Shown here: piece after piece, positions 1 through 8,048 of the stretch
Layout of the letters: the number at the start of each line of letters is the position of its first letter
Numbering within the stretch: position 1 is the first letter of the stretch
From: Microcoleus sp. FACHB-DQ6
GTDB taxonomy: Bacteria; Cyanobacteriota; Cyanobacteriia; Cyanobacteriales; Microcoleaceae
DNA: 64,000 bases
Assembly (NCBI GenBank): GCA_014695175.1
Contig: JACJNV010000105.1
Span: 17,267 to 81,266, forward strand
Reading direction: 5' to 3'
Program-made: the position numbers and the translations under genes
The notes under the pieces: model-generated
What the model was told of the DNA's origin: nothing
The model's database searches: none
What the model saw: only the letters and a program-made list of their open reading frames with translations

Positions 1-75
1 CTTGTGGTTCTGACATAGTAAATTCCGATTCTATTTTGGTAAAATTTCAGTCTGCCTGTCCGTCAGTTCCGTAGT

Positions 76-101
76 CCGGCAGGGGTTTAAACCCCTGCCG
101 G
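76..101. repeat. Perfect 26-bp palindrome
   Basis: Two 13-base arms, CCGGCAGGGGTTT and its exact complement, meet without a loop. The element lies just past the stop of the leftward DUF6745 gene, so it may act as a transcription end structure, although no clear T-run follows on the minus strand. It resembles the GC-rich dispersed palindromes of filamentous cyanobacteria. Confidence 0.7.
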
Positions 102-123
102 CCTGTGTGGCCATGAAAAATCT

Positions 124-1266
124 TCAAGTTTGCACGCTAAACTCCTCTGGCTCGATTCCCCAATTTACCCAGCGAATTGCCTCAAGAGCCGATCGCACAT
201 TTGGCGGCACTCGCAAAGCGTGAAGGTGTCCCGTACTTGGACAAGTCATTTTTAACAAATAAACTGGCTTTGCATTACCCACCCAATCAAAATCATCGTC
301 AAACTCGATGCTTAATAGAGTGTATTCTTGCCAACTATCTAATTCTGTAACCGCTAATTCTTGACAAATGCGATCGTAAGTAATTCCCTGAATTAACGCC
401 CGCCGAACTTCCGCATTCTGTTCCTTCAACACCCACTTAGACTGCCACTGGTGCGGGTGCAGCCTACCGTACCATTCGGGCAAAATCACGCCGTGATAGG
501 CGTAAATCGAAACACCGTCGGCAAATTGTACCGCTGGTGCTCCTTCGGCGTGCAAACGGTAGTTGCTGTCTGCGGAAAGTGCGATCGGCTTTTCACAGAC
601 AATGCAAACTTTGTCATAGGGATAAATCAAGCCGCAATCCCGGACAATCGATTGAAAAACTATCCAATTTCTGCCGCAGGAATGAGGTAAATTTAGAACG
701 GAAATGCAAAAATCCAAGAAACTGCCATAAGCAGCCCACAATACTGGTTGAATGCAATTACTGAATAGTTTTGTTCCTAATCTTTGCCAGTAAAAGTCTC
801 GACTCGGCTCATTGAACACCTCTTCCGGTGGCAATTGGCTTGCTATGAAGCCAGCTAAATAATTGCGGTGCGCCTCCCACAATTGCGTTTGCAGTTGAGT
901 ATAAAGTCGAGCTGACCGTTGAGTTTGCAGTTGGCTTTGCAGTTCGGTTTCTAGTTGGCTCCCCAAATAACCTCGCAGTTGTTTTTCTAGCTGGCTGCGA
1001 AGTTTTGTCTCGAATTGGCTCCGCAGTTCGCTGCTGGGATTGTCAAATCGACTGACGATTAGATCTGCAGCTTCGTAGGGGCGATCGACAAAAATGATTT
1101 CCGGTGCTTTTTTGCCGATCGCACTGTAAGCCGATTTTATTGTTTCCGCAGCTTGCGAGCGATTTATCGGGCCGGTGGAAAGCGCGATCGCTCTCCACTT
1201 TTCGCGATAAACTGGAATCCAAGCTGCTTGTTCTGGCGTCAGTTTTTTAACCTTAGTCTGCGACAT
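124..1266 (-). CDS. DUF6745-type cyanobacterial protein of unknown function
   Basis: A 380-residue protein of a family common in cyanobacteria; I match it to DUF6745 from overall character (leading MSQTKVKKLT, a Gln-rich low-complexity tract, then a Trp/Cys-rich globular half). After about 90 residues come roughly 60 residues of quasi-repeats of the form SQLETxLxSQL, predicted helical or coiled coil. The C-terminal half ends in a conserved-looking segment with WQEYTLL, TCPSTGH and AIRWVNWG. The start at 1266 is preferred to an upstream ATG because it gives only a 14-bp overlap with the preceding gene and begins at the conserved-looking N-terminus. It is probably cotranscribed with the 97-residue protein. 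No catalytic motif was recognised. Confidence 0.75.
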   Translation of the reverse strand: MSQTKVKKLTPEQAAWIPVYREKWRAIALSTGPINRSQAAETIKSAYSAIGKKAPEIIFVDRPYEAADLIVSRFDNPSSELRSQFETKLRSQLEKQLRGYLGSQLETELQSQLQTQRSARLYTQLQTQLWEAHRNYLAGFIASQLPPEEVFNEPSRDFYWQRLGTKLFSNCIQPVLWAAYGSFLDFCISVLNLPHSCGRNWIVFQSIVRDCGLIYPYDKVCIVCEKPIALSADSNYRLHAEGAPAVQFADGVSIYAYHGVILPEWYGRLHPHQWQSKWVLKEQNAEVRRALIQGITYDRICQELAVTELDSWQEYTLLSIEFDDDFDWVGNAKPVYLLKMTCPSTGHLHALRVPPNVRSALEAIRWVNWGIEPEEFSVQT

Positions 1267-1546
1267 ACCTCCAACCTTGCGGCTCATATTCCCGCTGAAT
1301 TCGCACCATCCAATTACCCTGGGGAATTGCGATCGCATGGTGTTCTTCGTGACTCAATAAAGCTGTGGGTGAAAGCACCCGCAAGTACAGAGTGCCGTCT
1401 TTTTCGTAAAGTTCAGCTTGTCCCTCAATAATCTGGTGAGAATGTCCGGTGACTTCACCTTCGGCGAGAGTTAGGTGAGGTTTTTTTTCTCCTTCGATTT
1501 TCGGTACGGGGGTGAGAATTACGTCGCCTTGTCGGATGGGTTGCAT
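1253..1546 (-). CDS. Small hypothetical protein paired with the DUF6745 gene
   Basis: A 97-residue protein beginning MQPIRQGDVILTPV. It carries a TGHSHQI segment and a C-terminal HEEHHAI cluster, so it has several His residues that could bind a metal. Predicted mainly beta, with no membrane segment. It overlaps the following gene by 14 bp, which indicates translational coupling. From memory, a protein of this type commonly precedes DUF6745 genes in cyanobacteria. Function unknown. Confidence 0.7.
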   Translation of the reverse strand: MQPIRQGDVILTPVPKIEGEKKPHLTLAEGEVTGHSHQIIEGQAELYEKDGTLYLRVLSPTALLSHEEHHAIAIPQGNWMVRIQREYEPQGWRYVAD

Positions 1547-1758
1547 AGGTTTTTTCTAAATTTTGTTTGCTGGTGTCGATCGATCGAGCTTTTCTACCGC
1601 AACCCTATACTACATTCGTAATACATGGCTGTCAAGAGCCACAAACCAAATTTCATAACTCTTTGCTACACTGACAGGCGTTATCTTGGATGGTGAAAGT
1701 GCGATCGCAGACATAAATGCTACAGTAGATGTTAGTTTCGAGACAGTTTTAGGTTTGA

Positions 1759-1935
1759 ATGCCTACCTACCCGTCGCTAAAGGGTTTGTATAGAATCACT
1801 TATTGCTTGACATATTTGGCATCGCAACCTATTCACCTCATCTGTGTTGACGAGAGAAGCAAAAACTTGTTCGTATTGGCTAGATATGACGAGGAAATTG
1901 AGATTGAAATTGGTCCAAATGGGAAGGCCTTTTAA
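1759..1935 (+). CDS. DUF6888-like small protein (58 aa)
   Basis: The frame from ATG 1759 encodes 58 residues starting MPTYPSLKGLYRI, with a core CLTYLASQPIHLICVDER and an acidic/Ile-rich end (EEIEIEIGPNGKAF). This resembles the cyanobacterial DUF6888 family, which usually precedes a DUF6887 protein; the name is from memory. Its TAA shares bases with the ATG of the next gene (TAATG), so the two are translationally coupled. No function is known to me. The reading frame is uninterrupted and the coupling supports it as a real gene despite its size. Confidence 0.7.
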   Translation: MPTYPSLKGLYRITYCLTYLASQPIHLICVDERSKNLFVLARYDEEIEIEIGPNGKAF

Positions 1936-2258
1936 TGAGCCAAGTAGATTATACTGCAATATCCAAGGGAGAATTGAAGCATTATTTTATTAAAAATCGC
2001 GGGGAGAAAGCTGCACTGCAAGCCTACTTATACAGGCGAAAAAAGCGATCGAATTCAATCCTAACAAAAGTGGGAGATACCGAGGGAGAAGTGAAGCGTT
2101 ATTTTATTAAAAATTACGGGGAGAAAGCAGCACTGCCAGCCTACTTATACAGGCGGAAAAAGCGATCGAATTCAATCCTAACAAAAGTGGGAGATTCGGA
2201 TTTCGATACTAAGATGGAGGCAGCTATTCGCCAGCAAATGAAAGAAGAAAAAGATTAG
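1935..2258 (+). CDS. DUF6887-like protein with internal duplication (107 aa)
   Basis: A basic 107-residue protein. Its core motif, GE(L/V)K-x-YFIKN-x-GEKAAL-x-AYLYRRKKR, resembles DUF6887-type proteins in which an ELRxYFLxH...AFxAYLDR motif occurs once. Here the motif occurs twice, at residues 12-50 and 51-89, owing to a 117-bp in-frame tandem duplication. The start ATG overlaps the stop of the DUF6888-like gene. The C-terminus is short and charged (MKEEKD). The pairing of two small coupled genes is reminiscent of toxin-antitoxin organisation, but neither protein matches a toxin family that I recognise. Confidence 0.7.
   Translation: MSQVDYTAISKGELKHYFIKNRGEKAALQAYLYRRKKRSNSILTKVGDTEGEVKRYFIKNYGEKAALPAYLYRRKKRSNSILTKVGDSDFDTKMEAAIRQQMKEEKD
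1968..2201 (+). repeat. 117-bp in-frame tandem duplication
   Basis: Units 1968-2084 and 2085-2201 are nearly identical in DNA, including a shared GCGATCG core and the run ATCCTAACAAAAGTGGGAGA. The few differences include substitutions that change amino acids (H/R, R/Y, Q/P). Because the period is 39 codons, the frame is kept. The high identity suggests a recent event. Confidence 0.85.
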
Positions 2259-2317
2259 TCTTGTATCCTAACAATATATTTATAAATGGGGGAGCGATCG
2301 CCCAAACCAGTTTTTCT

Positions 2318-2899
2318 CTAAACCGCAGAAATCCCGCGCCGAAACTCCTTAACTGCTTCAACCCTAGAAGCCATCAGCAAGCAGCGAGACAGCAGGTTGA
2401 TGTCTAAACCGGGCAGAACTTCACTTTTTTCAATTTTTTCATATCCGTGCGATCGCAAATGATACAGACCAAATACTCCGTCTTCCCAAAACCAAACTTC
2501 GGGGACTCCCAGGGCTTGGTAGCGATTCAATTTGCTTTCTCCCCCACTGGTAAACACTACTTCGATGGCAAGATCGGGGGTAATACCTGTTGACTTGCCA
2601 ATTAAAAAAGATTCATCAGCTTGTACTGAGACTTCCTGTCCCTTCTCTTGGGTAAAGCTACCCAACGGGTTAAATTCAATGTCTTTTTCCACACAGTAGT
2701 CCATCAGCAAACTTGCGAGCGTCCTGCTGAAAGATTCGTGTTCTTGCGAAACTGCCAAGATTTCTACCTGACCTTTGAAATAAAAAAGTCGGATGCCGGG
2801 GGAGTCAGAAAAGCCCTGCTCGATTAGCTTGAATTGTTGCCAATCAATCCCGGAGTGAATTAGGCGCTGGTCTTTTGGTTTGTCTAAGGTTGCTGTCAT
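2318..2899 (-). CDS. Uma2 family endonuclease-like protein (DUF820)
   Basis: A 193-residue member of the Uma2/DUF820 family, PD-(D/E)XK-fold proteins hugely expanded in filamentous cyanobacteria. Visible family marks are the HSGIDWQQFKLIEQGF start, FKGQVEILAVS, TPDLAIEVVFTSGGESKLNRYQALGVPEVWFWEDG, and L-R-S-x-GYEKI. The PDLAIEV...K/YxxLGVPEVW segment carries the conserved acidic residues, although the usual Lys of the ExK motif is not obvious here. The start at 2899 is chosen over an ORF 20 codons longer because an AAAGGAGGT ribosome-binding site lies 7 nt upstream. The biological role of the family is unsettled. Confidence 0.85.
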   Translation of the reverse strand: MTATLDKPKDQRLIHSGIDWQQFKLIEQGFSDSPGIRLFYFKGQVEILAVSQEHESFSRTLASLLMDYCVEKDIEFNPLGSFTQEKGQEVSVQADESFLIGKSTGITPDLAIEVVFTSGGESKLNRYQALGVPEVWFWEDGVFGLYHLRSHGYEKIEKSEVLPGLDINLLSRCLLMASRVEAVKEFRRGISAV

Positions 2900-2906
2900 G
2901 GCACGA

Positions 2907-2914
2907 CCTCCTTT
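2907..2914 (-). promoter_or_regulatory. Strong ribosome-binding site deciding the Uma2 start
   Basis: On the minus strand AAAGGAGG lies 7 nt before ATG 2899. It is a near-perfect anti-SD match, unusual for a cyanobacterium, and argues against the upstream ATG at 2959. Confidence 0.75.
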
Positions 2915-3045
2915 AACTATTTTATAGCAATTTGAATTCGCACAACTTTGCAAGCACATTGGTATGGTGCGTCTGAACCAAAAAACTTGTTTAAATCGAA
3001 ACGATCGATCTCAGACACACTATACAAGTAGATTTAACTATTATA

Positions 3046-5916
3046 TTATCCTTGAAATGTGGCAACCGAAACCCGATCGCGCCCTGCTTCTTTCGCCCGA
3101 TAAAGCGACTCGTCGGCGATCGCAATTAGCGCCCCCGGGTGCGACCTCGGCGCCGGAATGCAGCAAGCTACACCCAAACTCAGCGTCACATATTCGCTGA
3201 CAGCAGACTTAGCGTGAGGTATGTGCAAACCCCGCACCTGTTGTGCGATCATTTCAGCTACGCAAGTGGCACCTTCAATATCCGTATTCGGCAAAACTAC
3301 TACAAATTCTTCTCCACCGTAACGCGCTACTAAATCTGCCGCTCGCTTTACCGAATGTTGGATCACTGCCGCCACTTGCCGCAAACATTCATCCCCCGCT
3401 TGGTGACCGTAAGTGTCGTTGTAAAGTTTGAAATAATCAATGTCGCACATAATTAACGACAGCGGTGCTTCTTCCCTCGCCAAACGCCGCCATTCCGTAT
3501 CGAGGTATTCATTAAAAGAGTGGCGGTTTCTTACCTCAGTCAAACTGTCGTAAGTTGCCAAATACTGCAAGGCTCGATTCACCGTTTCTAACTGCTTTTT
3601 CTGCTGCTGCAACTGACGGTTGAGTTCCGCCAACTGCTGTTCGGCTGCGTGCGATCGCAACAAATTTCTCACCCTCGCCAGCAATTCCCTCTCGTCAAAA
3701 GGCTTTGAAATATAATCGTCAGCACCCGCATCCAAACTTTCGATCCGAGCTTCCATCCCCGATCGCGCTGTCAAAAAGATTACCGGAGTCGATTTCAATT
3801 CTGGCGTGGTCCGAATCTCCTTAAGCAAATCCAGCCCGTTTTGTCTGGGCATGATTTGGTCGCTCACAATCAAATTTGGCTGCAAACTTTTGGCTTTTTC
3901 TAAACCTTCAACTCCGTCACTCGCCACGGCGACTCGATAGTATGGACTCAATAAAGTTTGGAGGTAAGCCACCAGAAAACAGTTGTCTTCTACTACCAGC
4001 AACAGCGGTAATTCTCTGTTGTCAGTTGTTAATTGTTCCCCATTATTTTTCTCGTCAGAAATTTTAGGTTCCGGCAGCGGGGTCACGGGCCCGCTCGCCC
4101 CGACATTTCCCGCTCCCCACTCTCCGGAGCTGAATCCAGTCAGTCCAGCCAATTGGGCGATCGCGCTCACCAACTGATTCGCTTCCACCGGCTTCGACAA
4201 ATGCCTCTGAAACCCCGCCTCCAGCGCCGATGCCGAATCTTCTTCCTCGATGCCTCCCGTCAGCGCCACGGCCGGCAGCAGTTCCCTGTGCTCGGACATT
4301 TCCATTGCTCTGATGCGGCGGATCAAATCGCAGCCATCTGCTCCCGACACCTCCATATCGCTCACCAACACGTCGGGTCGCGACTGTTGCAACTCGGCCA
4401 TCGCTTCGGCGGCGCTACCCACTGCTGTTACCTTGGCTCCAAATGCTTCGAGACCTGTTTTGAGAAATTTCCGGATCTCGGGGCTGCTTTCCACTACCAA
4501 GACTTGCTTTCCCGCTAGGGGTTTGGAAACCGATCCGGGTCTGCTTTCACTTTGGGCGATCGCAGCAGTGCGATCGTCGGGTGCATTTTGGTTGGGGCTC
4601 GGTAGCAGCACCCCAAAGGTCGCCCCCTGACCGAGACCGGGACTCGAAACCCAAACACTTCCCCCGTGCAGTTCCACTAACTGCCGCACAATTGAGAGCC
4701 CCAGCCCAAGCCGGTGCTGTTCCTTGCTGTGGAAACTGTCTGCGGGGCGGAAGTAGTCAAAGATGTGCGGCAGAAATTTGGGGTCGATGCCGCAACCGCT
4801 GTCGCTAACCCGAATCAAGACGCCGGACGGACTAGGTTCGAGGCGCACTTGAACTGGGTTTGGTGTCGATTCTGGGGTGAATTTGATGGCGTTGGTAACG
4901 AGGTTCGCGACTACTTGTTGCAAGCGTTCTGCATCTGCAAAAATGTAGTCTACGGCGGGGTCGAAATGTTTTTCTACGCGGATGTTTTTAGCCTCGGCGT
5001 CGGGACGGAGGGTATCGATCGCAGATTCTACGATCGACGGGAGGTGAACTTGGCTGATGTTCAGGCACACTTTCCCCCGCAGCAGCCGCGAGAGGTCGAG
5101 GAGATTGTCTATTTGCCGGTTTTGTAATTTGGCGTTGCGCTCGATGATTTCCAAAGCGCGGCTGGTGGTGGCTTCGTTGAAATTGCGCGATCGAGCTAGC
5201 TGCGTCCATCCCAAAATCGCGCTCAGGGGCGATCGCAGTTCGTGGGAGGCGATCGCCAGAAATTCGTCTTTTGCCCGGTTGGCTTCGGCTTGGGCTGTTT
5301 CAACCGCTTTGCGATCGGTGATGTCGAATCCGATCGCCAAATACTGAGAGTGTTTTCCCTTACAGTCCAACAGTGGAACTACTGCTGCGTACACCCAATA
5401 ATCAGTTCCATTCTTGGCTTTATTCTTAATGTCTCCTTGCCAAACTTCACCTTTGGCAACAGTTGATAGGAGATTTTTGATTATTTCCGAAGATTTATAT
5501 TCCCAATGGAGGATGCCGAAGTGGCTGCCGATCAGTTCAGCCTGGGAATAGTTGGAGATAGAGCAAACTCGTTCGCTGACATAGTTGATAATTCCTCGCG
5601 CGTCAGTTCTCACCGCAAGTGCCGATCGGTCGATCGCTCTTTTAAAATCTAAACATTCTTGCAGCAATGAATCTACCTCTTTTGTGGTAGAAAATTGAGC
5701 GAGCCGATCGGACGCGTTTTGTTGCTGGCGATCGGGCTTATCCTTACTCCGTTGTTGGATTTCCATGGCTTCTATTTTCCCCTGACGGCTGACACCTAAT
5801 CTACTCGCATCCTGATTCATTATCACAATTTTCTTTCCCGCACCGACGGGTGTAATATTTTGTATCTCTTCATCTTCCTGAAAAATTGGCAGGTACCACA
5901 TCCACTCGGGAGTCAA
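3046..5916 (-). CDS. Hybrid sensor histidine kinase / two receivers / diguanylate cyclase
   Basis: A 956-residue soluble signalling protein. Order: PAS (about 95-203), HisKA with H-box ASHELRSPLS (His225), HATPase with N-box Asn342 and GLGLGLSIV-like G box, receiver 1 (470-590, phospho-acceptor Asp520, Lys575), receiver 2 (636-755, Asp686, Lys738), coiled coil, and GGDEF domain with GGEEF at 867-871. An RxxD inhibitory site (858-861) lies five residues before GGEEF, so c-di-GMP product inhibition is expected. Receiver 2 has the full acidic pocket (VVEDN). Receiver 1 has VVESS, lacking one of the paired metal-binding acids. The track start is TTG; ATG 5901 or ATG at residue 33 are alternatives. 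There are no transmembrane segments, so it is a cytoplasmic sensor coupling an unknown PAS ligand to c-di-GMP. Confidence 0.93.
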   Translation of the reverse strand: MTPEWMWYLPIFQEDEEIQNITPVGAGKKIVIMNQDASRLGVSRQGKIEAMEIQQRSKDKPDRQQQNASDRLAQFSTTKEVDSLLQECLDFKRAIDRSALAVRTDARGIINYVSERVCSISNYSQAELIGSHFGILHWEYKSSEIIKNLLSTVAKGEVWQGDIKNKAKNGTDYWVYAAVVPLLDCKGKHSQYLAIGFDITDRKAVETAQAEANRAKDEFLAIASHELRSPLSAILGWTQLARSRNFNEATTSRALEIIERNAKLQNRQIDNLLDLSRLLRGKVCLNISQVHLPSIVESAIDTLRPDAEAKNIRVEKHFDPAVDYIFADAERLQQVVANLVTNAIKFTPESTPNPVQVRLEPSPSGVLIRVSDSGCGIDPKFLPHIFDYFRPADSFHSKEQHRLGLGLSIVRQLVELHGGSVWVSSPGLGQGATFGVLLPSPNQNAPDDRTAAIAQSESRPGSVSKPLAGKQVLVVESSPEIRKFLKTGLEAFGAKVTAVGSAAEAMAELQQSRPDVLVSDMEVSGADGCDLIRRIRAMEMSEHRELLPAVALTGGIEEEDSASALEAGFQRHLSKPVEANQLVSAIAQLAGLTGFSSGEWGAGNVGASGPVTPLPEPKISDEKNNGEQLTTDNRELPLLLVVEDNCFLVAYLQTLLSPYYRVAVASDGVEGLEKAKSLQPNLIVSDQIMPRQNGLDLLKEIRTTPELKSTPVIFLTARSGMEARIESLDAGADDYISKPFDERELLARVRNLLRSHAAEQQLAELNRQLQQQKKQLETVNRALQYLATYDSLTEVRNRHSFNEYLDTEWRRLAREEAPLSLIMCDIDYFKLYNDTYGHQAGDECLRQVAAVIQHSVKRAADLVARYGGEEFVVVLPNTDIEGATCVAEMIAQQVRGLHIPHAKSAVSEYVTLSLGVACCIPAPRSHPGALIAIADESLYRAKEAGRDRVSVATFQG

Positions 5917-6425
5917 CTCAATTTTTGTTTATAGTTGGCTAAAGTTTGTCAATCTGAGGACTGATTTTTTCAGATCTAGCCGATCGTCGGCTGCTAGCTC
6001 ATTCGTTTTTATCTTTTATATTTTACTAGGGGGAATCACTGAGAAATTGATGGTGTGGAGCACACACCGACAGTTGCATTCTTGTTTGAAACGGGTATCC
6101 TAACCGTCAACTTTTTTCTCACAATTACTCCTAGTATCTGGCACAAAGTCTCGTCTTCGGCAGGCTTTCGAGTCTGTGGCATTCTGCCTCATCTGCACTG
6201 AAGGAGATATATGTGCAGGGCTAGACCGTTCCCAGATCGGGGGCGGGTTTGGGCGCACACAGTCCCTGTCTGGCGATCGTCCGTAACTTCTTTTAAATTA
6301 TTTTCTTCTACATCTTGACAGGTCTGTAAATTTTTTGTATTATCAAATGTAATATGCCTTCATAGAAGAGAACCGCCAAACTGCCTTGACGCACTCAACT
6401 ATTAACAATTTGAGGAAAATCTTCT
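5917..6425. other. Intergenic region upstream of hybrid kinase and methyltransferase
   Basis: This 509-bp divergent gap must hold both promoters. I see no convincing gene. The best candidate is ATG 6211 (35 codons, ending in TGA near 6318) preceded by AAGGAG four bases upstream, but its peptide (Arg/Ser-rich) resembles nothing. A phrase around 6072-6088 (ACAGTTGCATTCTT) recurs near 9389 in another divergent-free gap. Confidence 0.5.
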
Positions 6426-7109
6426 GTGAATTTAGACGCTGTACGCGAGCAATTTGAACAAAGAGCATTTGATTATGACGGCTTAATTCCCCGCCTCATT
6501 CCGCGATATCGCGAGCAACACGATGTAATATTGCAGTTAATCCCTACTGAAACTAATGGTAACATAAAAGTTCTGGATTTAGGCGCGGGAACTGGCATAC
6601 TGTCGGCTATGATTCTGCAAGCATTTCCTCAAGCAAAAGTCCTAGCCTTTGACATCGCCCAAAATATGCTGAAAACTTGCCAAACTAACTTGTCCGCTTT
6701 CCGAGAACGGCTGACCTTGCAGCAAGGAAACTTTGCCGAAGATGATTTCGGCAGCGGTTACGATTTGGTAGTTTCAGGCTTGGCAATCCACCACCTCGAC
6801 AGCGCAGGCAAACAACAGCTATTTCACAAACTTTTCCACTCGATGAATCCAGGGGGAATCTTGCTAATTCGAGATATTGTCACAGGTGCTACTCCCCGGC
6901 TGACTGAGCAATACGAACAGTTGTGGCGGCAGTACATGAAAGCTAACGGAGAAGACGATGCAGCCTGGTTTCAAAAATATCTAGAAGAAGATATTCCCTC
7001 CTCTGTAGAAGAGCAGACACAGTGGCTTGCAGAAGCAGGTTTTGCCGACGCAGGATGTCACTGGCGCTATCTAAATTTTGCTGTTTTTGGCGGAGTTATC
7101 CCAAGGTAG
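6426..7109 (+). CDS. Class I SAM-dependent methyltransferase
   Basis: A 227-residue Rossmann methyltransferase. Motif I is VLDLGAGTGILS (about residues 49-60). It is followed by the acidic VLAFDIAQNML, and the post-motif GNFAEDDFGSGYDLVVSGLAIHHLD is typical of UbiE/methyltransferase-25 type enzymes. The substrate cannot be read from the sequence. The start is GTG with GAGG about 10 nt upstream. The C-terminus FAVFGGVIPR matches the usual end of this cyanobacterial family. It reads away from the hybrid kinase and is not obviously in an operon. Confidence 0.88.
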   Translation: MNLDAVREQFEQRAFDYDGLIPRLIPRYREQHDVILQLIPTETNGNIKVLDLGAGTGILSAMILQAFPQAKVLAFDIAQNMLKTCQTNLSAFRERLTLQQGNFAEDDFGSGYDLVVSGLAIHHLDSAGKQQLFHKLFHSMNPGGILLIRDIVTGATPRLTEQYEQLWRQYMKANGEDDAAWFQKYLEEDIPSSVEEQTQWLAEAGFADAGCHWRYLNFAVFGGVIPR

Positions 7110-7431
7110 AAGGCATTCGGTAAAAAGCAAATTTTTTGATAATTCTCAAGAGAGAAGGATCGTAAAAAATGGCACACCAAATACTTTTTTATTCCCGGAC
7201 GCAGAACCTAATTATGTAGGTACTGAATGGTGCACATTACCGCCAGAATTAGCGCGTAAAACCATTTTTTACATCCGGTAATCATTTTCCGAAAACCTGT
7301 AGAGGCGGGTTCACTTAAGCGCCCTCTGGCAGTGCAAACAGATTCAACAAACCCGCATCCACTCAACGATACAACCCGCTAGTGACATTTTGTAATAGGG
7401 GATTTAAAAGCTCAATAAATAAAGTAAAATT
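7110..7431. other. Intergenic gap, no gene seen
   Basis: A 322-bp stretch between the methyltransferase and kptA. It includes the phrase GTAGAGGCGGGTTCA near 7300, which belongs to the dispersed 'gcgggtt' intergenic repeats of this genome (compare about 30240 and 39000). A short open frame at 7078-7281 is judged spurious. Confidence 0.5.
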
Positions 7432-7977
7432 ATGAACGATTCTCGATTAGTAAAAATCAGCCGATATCTCAGTAAACACCTGCGCCACGCGCCATCGCGC
7501 ATCGGCATTGAACTCGCTCCAGGCGGCTGGGTTCCTGTTAGCGAACTCCTCGATGCGTGCCAAAAAAATAACTTTCCTGTTCAGCTTGCAGAACTCAAAA
7601 AAGTAGTCGCGCAAAACGACAAGCAGCGCTTTTCATTTGACGAAACAGGTACTCTAATTCGTGCCAACCAAGGACACAGCGTAGAGGTTGACTTGCAGTT
7701 AGAACCCGCTGTTCCCCCAGATATTTTATATCACGGAACAGGTAGCACTGTTGTCGAGTCTATTCTCAGTCAAGGAATTAGGAAAATGTCGCGGCATCAC
7801 GTTCATTTGTCCGTGAATATCCAGACGGCGCGCCAAGTAGGTGCAAGACATGGCATCCCGGCAGTCTTTACTGTAGATGCCGCAGCCATGCAACGCGACG
7901 GTCATACATTTTACTGCTCGGCAAACAAAGTTTGGTTAGTAGATTTTGTGCCGCCCGCTTATCTCAAAATAAGTTGA
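7432..7977 (+). CDS. kptA: RNA 2'-phosphotransferase (Tpt1/KptA)
   Basis: 181 residues, full length for the family. KptA removes a 2'-phosphate from RNA using NAD+, giving ADP-ribose 1'',2''-cyclic phosphate. The N-terminal winged-helix part has ISRYLSKHLRHAP and GGWVPVSELL. The catalytic part has LYHGT, a short SQGIRKMSRHHVHLS loop and FYCSANKVWLVDFVPP. The family's Arg and His positions (LRH, YHGT, RHHVHLS) look intact. In bacteria the substrate is unclear because no tRNA ligase pathway leaves a 2'-phosphate; NAD-dependent ADP-ribosylation of RNA ends has been proposed for some homologues. It is followed 71 bp later by the AAA+ gene on the same strand. Confidence 0.93.
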   Translation: MNDSRLVKISRYLSKHLRHAPSRIGIELAPGGWVPVSELLDACQKNNFPVQLAELKKVVAQNDKQRFSFDETGTLIRANQGHSVEVDLQLEPAVPPDILYHGTGSTVVESILSQGIRKMSRHHVHLSVNIQTARQVGARHGIPAVFTVDAAAMQRDGHTFYCSANKVWLVDFVPPAYLKIS

Positions 7978-8048
7978 TAATTTTCACTTTTTTTGTAAAA
8001 TGTGTACCGCAAAAACTGTAAAATAAGAGTAACTAGGAGTTTTGCAAA

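Noticed and set aside
1777..1959. 60-codon minus-strand ORF
   Set aside because: Overlaps the supported DUF6888-like gene on the plus strand in antisense.
4033..4518. 161-codon plus-strand ORF within the hybrid kinase gene
   Set aside because: Shadow of the real minus-strand gene; its peptide is His/Arg/Pro-rich without domain character, while the opposite strand encodes intact receiver motifs.
6211..6318. 35-codon ORF with AAGGAG upstream
   Set aside because: The ribosome-binding site is good but the spacing is only 4 nt, the peptide is Arg/Ser-rich and nothing similar is recognised; not enough to call a gene.
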